A DNA stretch of 64,000 bases, from contig CANNEK010000002.1 of NCBI GenBank assembly GCA_947503625.1, positions 558,001 through 622,000 of the forward strand, written 5' to 3'. A model generated the notes under the pieces. The model ran no database searches and was not told where the DNA came from. It worked only from the letters and a program-made list of their open reading frames with translations. The translations under genes were made by a program, and so were the position numbers. Source of the stretch: an uncultured Kordiimonas sp. Its GTDB lineage: Bacteria > Pseudomonadota > Alphaproteobacteria > Sphingomonadales > Kordiimonadaceae. Positions 27,613 to 35,426 of this stretch are shown here, one piece after another (positions within the stretch are counted from its first letter, which is position 1; every line of letters begins with the position of its first letter).

Positions 27613-28227
27613 TCAGACAAGGTAAGCTTCCAATAGCACCGCCAGTTCTTCGATAATGTCCCGGGCTTTTTGTTCTTCTTCTTCTTCCAGAGACAAATCA
27701 ATAAGAACCGATGTTACAGTTACAGCGGTTTTGGCAGCGGCCAGCTTTCGGTCTGGTTTGAAGCTGATGCCAGCGTTGGACATGGTGGCTTGAATGAGTC
27801 CCGACAGGTTACTGTTGATCCCCGGGGTAACCTCCCAGAGGGAATAGTGTTTGTTTGCCCATCTGGTAAGTGCCCGAAAACTTGGGTGCGCGCGTGCAAG
27901 CCTTGTAAACTCGTTCAACAGTAACCGGATGGCACCCGGTAGCGGCGTGTGCTTGGGAATTGTCGCATGTACTGCGTTCAATTCGCTTTCTACCTCGTTG
28001 TATGCCGTGCGGTATAGCTCGTTTAGAATATCGGTGCGGTCTTTGAAGTATCTGTAGACGGACCCGACAGGAATGTTCGCGCGTGCAGCAACAGATGTCG
28101 TAGTGACGGCGTCAATCTGGTTTGCTACCACAAAACTGTGGGCCACCTCCAGAATAAGAGCGCGCCGAGCCAGAGCACGTGCCTGGGTCGGTTCTGGTTT
28201 GGTACCGGGTTGATTGGCTGCAGTCAT
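27613..28227 (-). CDS. TetR-family transcriptional regulator (controls beta-helix/cytochrome pair)
   Basis: A 204-aa regulator with an N-terminal helix-turn-helix (VTTTSVAARANIPVGSVYRYFKD, in two parts) and a helical ligand-binding domain. The C terminus has an acidic run, LEEEEEQKARD. It is divergent from the beta-helix gene. A perfect 21-bp palindrome starts 27 bases upstream of its ATG, the expected place for an autoregulatory operator that also faces the beta-helix/diheme-cytochrome pair. The effector is unknown. Confidence 0.9.
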   Translation of the reverse strand: MTAANQPGTKPEPTQARALARRALILEVAHSFVVANQIDAVTTTSVAARANIPVGSVYRYFKDRTDILNELYRTAYNEVESELNAVHATIPKHTPLPGAIRLLLNEFTRLARAHPSFRALTRWANKHYSLWEVTPGINSNLSGLIQATMSNAGISFKPDRKLAAAKTAVTVTSVLIDLSLEEEEEQKARDIIEELAVLLEAYLV

Positions 28228-28253
28228 TTGGCAAGCCTAGTGGTCTTCAAAAG

Positions 28254-28274
28254 AAAATGAAACAGTTTCATTTT
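28254..28274. promoter_or_regulatory. Palindromic operator of the TetR regulator
   Basis: Two perfect 10-base arms, AAAATGAAAC and GTTTCATTTT, flank a single central A. The site is between the divergent TetR gene and the beta-helix gene. Its size and symmetry are typical of TetR-family operators. Confidence 0.82.
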
Positions 28275-28346
28275 AATTGACTTTTGGGCGACAGCCATTG
28301 CACTCTTTCCATTCTTTTAGCCATGGAATGACAATAGGGGAGTCTG

Positions 28347-29588
28347 ATGCGCACATACAGAGTAACTTTATCATGGTTTGTGGCTTCATGTCTTTTGTCA
28401 CTGACAGCATGGGCACAAGCAGTTGTTGACGTATCCGCTGAAGGTGACTTTCAGGAGAATTTGCAGGAAGCCCTCATACTGGCGGAGCCCGGCAGCACTA
28501 TCAGGTTGCCTGCAGGCAGGTTTGAGCTTCAAACTGCCCTGTCACTTGATGTACCCCGCGTGAAACTCGTTGGTGCGGGCATGAACGAAACAGTTTTGTC
28601 GTTTGCTGGTCAGGTCGCCGGGTCTGAAGGCTTGTTGGTCACATCAGACGGCGTTTGGCTGGAAGGTTTCGCTGTTGAAGATACCCCGGGGGACGGTATC
28701 AAGGCAAAAGGTGTTGATCAGATATCTTTTAAAGATATCCGTGTTGAGTGGATGCGCGGCCCCAATGCAGAAAATGGTGCCTATGGTCTGTACCCGGTGG
28801 AAAGCACGAATGTTCTGATTGATGGCGCTTTGGTAAAAGGAGCATCAGATGCGGGCATATACGTTGGTCAGAGCCAACATATCATTGTCCGCAACAGCCG
28901 TGCAGAATACAATGTGGCGGGTATCGAGATTGAAAACAGTTACTATGCTGATGTCTTTGACAATGTCGCCACACACAATACTGGCGGTATCCTGGTTTTC
29001 GACCTCCCAAACCTGCCTCAAATGGGGGGGCACAGTGTTCGGGTGTTTAACAATCGTTCCATCAACAATGACGTCGCAAATTTTGCACCGGAAGGCAACA
29101 TTGTTGCGACGGTTCCAAAGGGTACGGGCCTCTTGATCATGGCCAACCACGATATCGAAGTATTTGGAAACGAGTTTGCGGACAACGAGTCTGTCAATGT
29201 GTTGTTGGCGGCGTACCCCAGGGAATATAATGATGCGAATTATAATCCCTTGCCGCGGGGTATTTTCGTGCATGGCAATACATATGGCCGAGCAGGATGG
29301 CAGCCGGACAAGGCCGTTGCCGAACTGATTGCACCGGCAACAGACCTGCCCATTCCCGATATTGTCTGGGATGGTGCTGTAGACGGCATCTGGGCGGCAT
29401 TTTTTGGCCCGGACGAGCAAGACCGCATCGTGATCAACGAGGCTGATGACACGACGTTTGCCAACCTGCAGTTTGTAAAAGACATGATTTTGCCTTGGGG
29501 CGCCTCGGTATTGACGGACATCAGCGATCACGCCGGATCCCGCGAACCTCTCAAAGCAGTATCTTTGCCGCAAGAGGGTGCGAATTAG
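28347..29588 (+). CDS. Secreted parallel beta-helix repeat protein (TIGR03805-type)
   Basis: A 413-aa protein with a signal peptide (cleavage near WAQA at about 25), followed by right-handed parallel beta-helix turns rich in Asn, Gly, Val and Ile. Examples are VKLVGAGMNETVLSF, NVLIDGALVKGASDAGIYV and IIVRNSRAEYNVAGIEIEN. Asparagine-ladder features are visible in the later turns. The family is a pectate-lyase-like fold without an assigned function, and members regularly pair with a TIGR03806 protein, as here. GGGGAG lies before the ATG. The cytochrome gene starts immediately after the stop. Confidence 0.88.
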   Translation: MRTYRVTLSWFVASCLLSLTAWAQAVVDVSAEGDFQENLQEALILAEPGSTIRLPAGRFELQTALSLDVPRVKLVGAGMNETVLSFAGQVAGSEGLLVTSDGVWLEGFAVEDTPGDGIKAKGVDQISFKDIRVEWMRGPNAENGAYGLYPVESTNVLIDGALVKGASDAGIYVGQSQHIIVRNSRAEYNVAGIEIENSYYADVFDNVATHNTGGILVFDLPNLPQMGGHSVRVFNNRSINNDVANFAPEGNIVATVPKGTGLLIMANHDIEVFGNEFADNESVNVLLAAYPREYNDANYNPLPRGIFVHGNTYGRAGWQPDKAVAELIAPATDLPIPDIVWDGAVDGIWAAFFGPDEQDRIVINEADDTTFANLQFVKDMILPWGASVLTDISDHAGSREPLKAVSLPQEGAN

Positions 29589-30653
29589 GTGTGGGCTTTT
29601 CTGTTAAACTGTATCCGCTATACTACGGTTATACTTCTGGGGACTGCTACTATCGCCAGCGCACAGCCGGTCAATGATGCGGCGTTAATGGGTAGCCGGC
29701 CTGCGAAAATGCTCTCCGAATACGGGCTGTTTGCGGACGCGCCAAACCAGTTGCCAAATGACCGCGTCATTGCCTACGATCTTCAGGTACCTCTCTTTAC
29801 CGATTATGCGGAAAAGTATCGTTTTGCCTACGTACCGGATGGGCAGCCGGCCACTTACGATGTTACAGAGGTTTTCACTTTTCCTGTGGGGTCGGTTCTG
29901 GTGAAAACCTTTGCGTATCCCGCTGACTTTCAACTTCCGGATGAAAACATCCGTTTGATAGAAACTCGTCTTCTTATTCATCAGGAAGCCGGCTGGAACG
30001 CCTGGACTTATATCTGGAATGATGAGCAAACCGATGCGGTTCTCAAGGTTGCAGGGAAGGTGTTGCCGGTTGATTTTGTTGATGCCTCCGGACAGGCGCA
30101 ATCAATCACCTATGTGGTTCCCAACAAAAACCAGTGCAAGGGTTGCCACACGTTTGACAAGGCGGTCACGCCAATTGGTCCCAAAGCACGAAACCTTAAC
30201 AAAACAATCAGGTATCAAGGCGAAGAAAAAGAACAGATGGTTCACTGGTCTGATACCGGGCTTCTGGTGGGTGCACCTGACCTCAATGAAGTTCCTCGTG
30301 TTCCCGCAAGCGATGATATGACCGCCCCGCTGGAAGACAGAGCGAGAGCTTATCTGGATATTAACTGCGCGCATTGCCATCGTAGGGAAGGGCCGGGTTC
30401 CACGTCAGGTCTTTTTCTGACCTACCATGAACCCAACCCAACAGCCTGGGGGTATGAAAAACGCCCTGTGGCCGCTGGCAGGGGGTCTGGTGGTCTTGAT
30501 TATGATATTCAGCCGGGTGATGCCGCCGCCTCAATCATTCATTTCCGGATGGCGTCAACCGACCCCGGTATAATGATGCCTGAAGTTGGCCGGTCCAGTG
30601 TGCATACCGAAGGCCTTGCCTTGATCAGGGACTGGATTAACCAGATGAAATAA
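29589..30653 (+). CDS. Secreted diheme c-type cytochrome (SO2930 / HNE_0200, TIGR03806 family)
   Basis: A 354-aa exported protein (signal peptide ending IASA at about 25) with two heme-binding CXXCH motifs: CKGCH at 183-187 and CAHCH at 260-264. PGIMMPEVGRS near the C terminus could supply an axial methionine. The N-terminal 170 residues form a separate beta-rich domain. The family is recognised as the partner of the beta-helix protein family, with unknown function. Two covalent hemes suggest periplasmic electron transfer or peroxidase-like chemistry. The start is GTG, directly abutting the upstream stop, which implies coupled translation. Confidence 0.88.
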   Translation: MWAFLLNCIRYTTVILLGTATIASAQPVNDAALMGSRPAKMLSEYGLFADAPNQLPNDRVIAYDLQVPLFTDYAEKYRFAYVPDGQPATYDVTEVFTFPVGSVLVKTFAYPADFQLPDENIRLIETRLLIHQEAGWNAWTYIWNDEQTDAVLKVAGKVLPVDFVDASGQAQSITYVVPNKNQCKGCHTFDKAVTPIGPKARNLNKTIRYQGEEKEQMVHWSDTGLLVGAPDLNEVPRVPASDDMTAPLEDRARAYLDINCAHCHRREGPGSTSGLFLTYHEPNPTAWGYEKRPVAAGRGSGGLDYDIQPGDAAASIIHFRMASTDPGIMMPEVGRSSVHTEGLALIRDWINQMK

Positions 30654-30728
30654 CACATCTTCCCATGCACGAGGGCACTATGGTAGGAAGTGATCGCGTT
30701 AGCTCTGAGGAACGGCAAGGGAAGCAAA

Positions 30729-31511
30729 ATGGTGAATGTTGGCATTCTGGGGTGCATGGGGCGTATGGGGCAGGCCTTGTCGTCTTCCGTTTTGAATGCT
30801 TCTGACCTGACATTTGTCATTGGTTCCGAGCGACCGGGCCACCCCCTGATTGGCAAAACCACGCCTGAGGCAGGAATTCCTGTCACCGACAGCAGCGAGG
30901 TCGTTTTTGACGTTGCTGACCTGGTGATTGATTTTACACCGCCTGGTAACACCGCGCTTCATGCAGCAATGGCGGCGGAAAAAAAAACCAAACTGCTTGT
31001 TGGTACAACAGGCCTCTCCGAAACAGATGAACCTGCGCTGGACAATGCGGCAAAAACTGTCGCTGTTATGCAGGCTGGCAACTACTCCCTGGGCGTCAAT
31101 TTGTTGGTTTCACTGGTGCAGGAAGCGGCGGCGCGGTTGGGGCGGGACTGGGATGCCGAGATTCTGGAAATGCATCACAAACACAAAGTCGACGCCCCTT
31201 CAGGCACTGCGCTGATGCTCGGCGAGGCTGTCGCGAGCGGACGTGGCAGTGACTTGTTGGCTCTGCGCACACCAGCTCGAGAAGGCATAAGCGGCGAGCG
31301 GAAAGAGGGGACTATCGGGTTTGCCGCTCTAAGAGGTGGCAGTGTTATCGGTGAGCATTCGGTTATTCTTGCCAGTGAAAGCGAGCGCATCACCCTGTCT
31401 CACAGGGCTGAGAACCGCAACCTGTTTGCCGACGGCGCAGTGCATGCTGCTCGTTGGCTTTCCGGACAAAAAGCAGGCCGTTATTCAATGCAGGATGTGC
31501 TTGGTCTTTAG
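30729..31511 (+). CDS. dapB: 4-Hydroxy-tetrahydrodipicolinate reductase
   Basis: NAD(P)H-dependent enzyme of the diaminopimelate/lysine pathway. The 260-aa protein begins VNVGILGCMGRMGQAL (the nucleotide-binding loop). It has the DapB signature EMHHKHKVDAPSGTALMLGE with catalytic His and Lys, and the HSVILASESERITLSHRAENR segment. ATG 30729 is preferred because AAGGGAAGC precedes it; the frame runs further upstream without family similarity. It follows the accessory block that separates it from dnaJ. Confidence 0.96.
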   Translation: MVNVGILGCMGRMGQALSSSVLNASDLTFVIGSERPGHPLIGKTTPEAGIPVTDSSEVVFDVADLVIDFTPPGNTALHAAMAAEKKTKLLVGTTGLSETDEPALDNAAKTVAVMQAGNYSLGVNLLVSLVQEAAARLGRDWDAEILEMHHKHKVDAPSGTALMLGEAVASGRGSDLLALRTPAREGISGERKEGTIGFAALRGGSVIGEHSVILASESERITLSHRAENRNLFADGAVHAARWLSGQKAGRYSMQDVLGL

Positions 31512-31554
31512 GCCGGGACATTTTCTATTTTTTTAAGACAAGACGGAGTTGGTC

Positions 31555-31968
31555 ATGGATGAGGCACTGCTGGCATTGTGGAATGGTTTACCCGTTTTTC
31601 TGGTCCATTCTGCGATTAGTCTTGCGATACTTTTTGTCGGTGTGGGTATCTATATGTGGTCCACACGGCATGACGAGTTCGCATTAATCCGGGCAGGTAA
31701 TACGGCCGCGTCCCTGTCTTTGGGGGGAGCTATCATCGGATTGGCGTTGCCACTGGCTTTCTCTCTGGCAGCATCTGTATCCCTTTGGGACCTTTTGTTC
31801 TGGGGGGTGGTTGCCCTGTTACTCCAGCTGGTTGCCTTTCGTCTCGCAGACTTGTTTCTTAAAGATATCTCTTCGCGGATTGAAGCTGGTGACATGGCCG
31901 CTGCAACCTTTCTCGTTAGCGTCAAAATTGCTACTGCACTTATCAATGCAGCCGCAATCTCGGGGTGA
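31555..31968 (+). CDS. DUF350 family membrane protein
   Basis: A 137-aa protein with four predicted membrane helices (about 8-32, 48-70, 76-98 and 112-135) arranged as in the DUF350/YjfL family: two similar halves, each with a hydrophobic pair. The conserved pattern AGNTAASLSLGGAIIGLALPLA, here in part, is visible. The biochemical function is unknown. Relatives are linked to envelope-stress gene sets. GGAG lies 6 bases before the ATG. The last codons overlap the region upstream of the following secreted protease, suggesting an operon. Confidence 0.85.
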   Translation: MDEALLALWNGLPVFLVHSAISLAILFVGVGIYMWSTRHDEFALIRAGNTAASLSLGGAIIGLALPLAFSLAASVSLWDLLFWGVVALLLQLVAFRLADLFLKDISSRIEAGDMAAATFLVSVKIATALINAAAISG

Positions 31969-31979
31969 GGAACCAGGCC

Positions 31980-32810
31980 ATGCGCCGGCGTTTTGAATTT
32001 TTGGTTTATGCCGTTTTTATCCTGTTTTTCGTGTTCAGGTACGCAGACGGAGAGCAAACTAACCCCCGCAGGCCAGTTCCGGATAGGGAGACTGGCGCGC
32101 CAATGGTCATTTTGCCGGAAGGAGCGTTGTTGCCGCAGGACATCAGTTCAACCGTTGTGGTTTCCGTAGACCCTAAAAACCAGGCGAGTGTTGGTACAGC
32201 CTTTTCCGTTGATGACAAAGGTACCTTTGTAAGCGCGCGGCATGTTATTGAGGATTGCACGTCAATTGCGATCCTTCAAAACCAGCGAGCATACCCTGCG
32301 CAACTGGTTGCCAAGGCTTCCAATAGGGATTTTGCGGTATTGAAGGTGCGCGGGACGGCTGTTGAACCTTTTGAGCTGACACTTGACGCACCAACGCGCG
32401 GCGTCGACGGGTTTATGATGGGTTATCCGCAGGGTGTTCCTGCCGATGTCCATGCAACGGTCATTGGTCAAACGGTAATGCGCTCGCAAGGCAGGTACAA
32501 CACGCGCGAAAGAGTGGTCGCCTGGGTGGAGCGTGAGCGCAGACCAGGTTTCTCGGGGTCACTTGGCGGTATTTCTGGGGGGCCGGTTCTTGATGCGCAG
32601 GGCCGGATTATTGGCACTGTGGTAGCGGGCGCGCCGCGCCGCGGGCGTGTCTACACAACAAACCCCCAGGTGTTCGAAGAGGCCGGGCTGGTTCCGCAGC
32701 CTTACAAGCGCAAAACAGGTGTTTCGCTCAGCCGGGATAACTTTGACAAGGAAGCCGGGAGTTACCGAAAAGCCATGCGGATCGCACAGGTGTACTGTGC
32801 AATAGACTGA
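31980..32810 (+). CDS. Exported trypsin-like serine protease (S1C-like)
   Basis: A 276-aa protein with a membrane-targeting N terminus (FEFLVYAVFILFFVFRYA) and a chymotrypsin-fold domain. The likely triad is His in SARHVIED, Asp in NRDFAVLKV and Ser in GGISGGPVLD. No PDZ domain is present, so it is not a full DegP/HtrA. ATG 31980 is favoured by GAGG 9 bases upstream; GTG 31965 would overlap the previous stop. It is co-directional with the DUF350 gene. Confidence 0.83.
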   Translation: MRRRFEFLVYAVFILFFVFRYADGEQTNPRRPVPDRETGAPMVILPEGALLPQDISSTVVVSVDPKNQASVGTAFSVDDKGTFVSARHVIEDCTSIAILQNQRAYPAQLVAKASNRDFAVLKVRGTAVEPFELTLDAPTRGVDGFMMGYPQGVPADVHATVIGQTVMRSQGRYNTRERVVAWVERERRPGFSGSLGGISGGPVLDAQGRIIGTVVAGAPRRGRVYTTNPQVFEEAGLVPQPYKRKTGVSLSRDNFDKEAGSYRKAMRIAQVYCAID

Positions 32811-32935
32811 AATTTCCGGGGACCGATGACCCTATGTCTTTGGTTTATTTATAGAAAACAGAGCAAGCCCTGCTTGTTTGCCAACTGAAACTTTGATACC
32901 CAGACATGGGCAAATAGTTTGGGAAGGGGTTTCTA

Positions 32936-33394
32936 ATGAGAAAGTTCATAGCATCTACAGCAGTTGTTCTTGGTATCAGTTCGGCGTCTTTCGCCGAAAC
33001 ACCGGAAGATGTCGTTAATCGGCTTTTTGAAGGCATGCGCGCGGGAGATGGCAGCATTATTCGCGAGTTGGTTGTTCCGGATGCCCGTCTCGATCGACTG
33101 CAACCAGACGGAACCTTGCGGCAAGGAACATTTGATCGCTGGATTAACTGGGTTGATCAGCAGGAAAACGGTGATGCCAACGAACAGATTTTTGGCGTTG
33201 AGACCATGTCGCAATCGGAAGAGCTTGCCACCGTTTGGGCGCCCTTTGACCTCCACTATAAAGGAGAGCTGGTTGGGTGTGGTGTGAACCAGTTTACCCT
33301 CGCAAAAACGGGCGAGGGCTGGCGCGTGCTTTATGGGATCGACATGCATTCACAAGGTGACTGTTCAACGTTTCGTGACCAGTTCGAGGACTAG
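32936..33394 (+). CDS. Secreted NTF2-like (SnoaL/DUF4440-type) protein
   Basis: A 152-aa protein with a signal peptide (MRKFIASTAVVLGISSASFA) and a mature NTF2-like fold: initial helix PEDVVNRLFEGMRAGDGSIIREL, then antiparallel strands ending FTLAKTGEGWRVLYGIDMHS. Two cysteines in the mature part could form a disulfide. It resembles in plan the secreted protein at 23992-24420, but the sequences are not close. AAGGGG precedes the ATG. Function unknown. Confidence 0.72.
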   Translation: MRKFIASTAVVLGISSASFAETPEDVVNRLFEGMRAGDGSIIRELVVPDARLDRLQPDGTLRQGTFDRWINWVDQQENGDANEQIFGVETMSQSEELATVWAPFDLHYKGELVGCGVNQFTLAKTGEGWRVLYGIDMHSQGDCSTFRDQFED

Positions 33395-33400
33395 GTTGCC

Positions 33401-33934
33401 CTAACGATTTTTCCAGCGATCGATTGCGCTTCTAATGGCTACGGCAACTTCTTTTCGTTCGTGCGGAACGAGAAACGCGCCCAGCTCTATTGATTGGCCG
33501 TGGTTGCTGATTGTCAGGATGTTTTTATCGGCCCCGACGGTTTCTATTGCGACTTTTGTCCAATAGGGCTCAAACCGGTCTGTCGTCAGTTTGCCGGATG
33601 GGTCCCCTTTGCTGACGATCAGGTCTTTATCCGATAGCTGGATGGTTTCGAAGATACGGCCTCTCCGATAACTCAAAAAGAAAGCAAACCAGAGAGCGAC
33701 AATATCCAGCCCAAGGAACAGCACAACAGGCCAGGCACCAACGATCCAGAATCTGACACTTGCCAGTGTGCAGATAAAAATCAGTACCAGAAGCAGTCTG
33801 GAAAAATGCTCAGGTTTCAGGGAACGTTGCGGATAAAGCGTCAAATCGAGATGATAGTCTTGCTCGTCAAGGCTGTCGCGGGCAGGTGTCTGCGTGTCTA
33901 CACCCTGCTCTGCGTCACCCCGAACGATGGCCAT
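33401..33934 (-). CDS. DUF2244 family membrane protein
   Basis: A 177-aa protein with two adjacent membrane helices (about 47-88 from this start) and a soluble C-terminal domain: GRIFETIQLSDKDLIVSKGD, then EPYWTKVAIE. It matches the DUF2244 pattern of alphaproteobacteria, whose role is not known. ATG 33934 is 1 base after the upstream monooxygenase stop, so the two are likely co-translated. A longer reading from 34000 would overlap that gene. Confidence 0.82.
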   Translation of the reverse strand: MAIVRGDAEQGVDTQTPARDSLDEQDYHLDLTLYPQRSLKPEHFSRLLLVLIFICTLASVRFWIVGAWPVVLFLGLDIVALWFAFFLSYRRGRIFETIQLSDKDLIVSKGDPSGKLTTDRFEPYWTKVAIETVGADKNILTISNHGQSIELGAFLVPHERKEVAVAIRSAIDRWKNR

Positions 33935-33935
33935 T

Positions 33936-35180
33936 TCAGGCGCCGCTTGCGAGCTCGCCCTGTAGAAGCTTGGGCAGTTCGCCAATTGTGCCCCGTGCAT
34001 GAGACATAAAGAAATTCTTCAGTGGGGGAATTTGTTCTACCACAGCAAGGCCTGCGTCGCGTATTGCCCTTACAGGTTTCACGTCGTTCGAAAACAGGCG
34101 ATTTAGGAGGTCGGTTACACTTATCAATGCAGCGTTATCCGCGTGACGCCATTGGCTATAGAGCGCGAGCGTTTGCTCGGAACCAATATCAAGCCCCACA
34201 TTTTGGGCGTCTGACAACACTTCAACCAATGCGGCGACGTCTCGCAAACCAAGGTTCAGGCCCTGTCCTGCTATAGGGTGAATGCCGTGTGCGGCATCTC
34301 CCAGAATTGCCATGCGTGTATCGGTGTAGGTGTCAGCATATTGTAGTGAAAGCGGGTAGGCCCACCTGCCGCCGATCGGCGTAACGGTACCTAGAAAATC
34401 TCCGGTCCGGCGCCGAATTTCCGATGCAAAAGCCCGGTCAGAGAGACCCATGATAGTTTCAACAAGGTGGCTTTTTTCTGTCCAGACCAGTGAAGAGCGA
34501 TTGCCGGTAAGGGGCAGTATTGCAAACGGTCCAGCAGGTAAAAACCGCTCATGGGCAATACCCTGGTGGCTCATTTCATGTTCGATGGAGCATACAATGC
34601 CATGTTGTTGGTATTCGAAGGTCGACACCGGAATTTGTGCATGACGCCGTACCATGCTGGTGCGGCCATCTGTTCCCAGCAGCAGTCTGGAAGTAATTTT
34701 TTTGCCGCTTGCAAGCGTTACTGATGCTGCCAGGCTATCCCGCTCGATTGTTTCGATGCTCTCTTCCATCAGAAGGGTGACATTGTCGAGTTCCGCCGCC
34801 CGGGAAAAGAGAGCGAGCCGTGTGTGGCGGTTCTCAACCATATTACCGAGAGGTCCGTCCCCCAGTGCCTTGTGGTCAAAATGCAGATGTAGAAGCGATG
34901 GTCCGTCTGAAACCCTGATTTCATTAATCGGTTGCGCATAGGGTTCCATGTGTTTCCAGATGCCCAGTGCTTCAAGCATGCGACAGGTTGCAAAAGCAAG
35001 TGCGCTTGCCCGTCCGTCGTAGCCAACAGCTGTCAGGTCGCCAACCGGTGCCTTGTCTATAACCGCGACGTGGAATCCATGTCGGGCCAAACCAATAGCA
35101 GCTGTCAGGCCAACCATGCCGCCGCCAACGATGGAAACGTCGCATTCAACGGTTTCCGATGAGTTTTCAACCTTGTTCAT
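33936..35180 (-). CDS. FAD-dependent UbiH/UbiF/Coq6-type hydroxylase
   Basis: A 414-aa flavoprotein monooxygenase of the ubiquinone-synthesis family. It has the N-terminal dinucleotide motif VSIVGGGMVGLTAAIGLARHG (in part), the mid-protein LLGTDGRTSMVRRHA, and the conserved ILGDAAHGIHPIAGQGLNLGLRD. Such enzymes hydroxylate the ubiquinone ring; which carbon is attacked (UbiH, UbiF, UbiI or UbiL role) cannot be told from sequence alone. ATG 35180 (MNKVENSS) is preferred over the longer reading from 35246. Confidence 0.92.
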   Translation of the reverse strand: MNKVENSSETVECDVSIVGGGMVGLTAAIGLARHGFHVAVIDKAPVGDLTAVGYDGRASALAFATCRMLEALGIWKHMEPYAQPINEIRVSDGPSLLHLHFDHKALGDGPLGNMVENRHTRLALFSRAAELDNVTLLMEESIETIERDSLAASVTLASGKKITSRLLLGTDGRTSMVRRHAQIPVSTFEYQQHGIVCSIEHEMSHQGIAHERFLPAGPFAILPLTGNRSSLVWTEKSHLVETIMGLSDRAFASEIRRRTGDFLGTVTPIGGRWAYPLSLQYADTYTDTRMAILGDAAHGIHPIAGQGLNLGLRDVAALVEVLSDAQNVGLDIGSEQTLALYSQWRHADNAALISVTDLLNRLFSNDVKPVRAIRDAGLAVVEQIPPLKNFFMSHARGTIGELPKLLQGELASGA

Positions 35181-35426
35181 GGTTTTATCTCTATGCTTCA
35201 AACTGGCCCCTGTCCAGCGCCAAGCTGTCGCATGCGCGGCACACACGGCAGGCTTGAGCAGTCAAAAAATAGCGCCATAGAAATGCCGCTCTTGTCCTTG
35301 AGCCTTCACAGGCATTAGAGTGCCAATGAACTGAACGCTATCAGGTTCGTAGCAGGCCATTGTGCTGCTATTGCGCCCGGGCGGCAGATACAATTGGCGG
35401 ATAAAGCGGAACAAAGGGCAAACACT

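Noticed and set aside
28178-28190. CACGTG-containing sites as additional parS
   Set aside because: CACGTG occurs in a few other places, but the flanking arms of the 16-bp palindrome are absent.
21710-30728. Prophage or integrative element
   Set aside because: No integrase, transposase, tRNA target or flanking direct repeat was seen.
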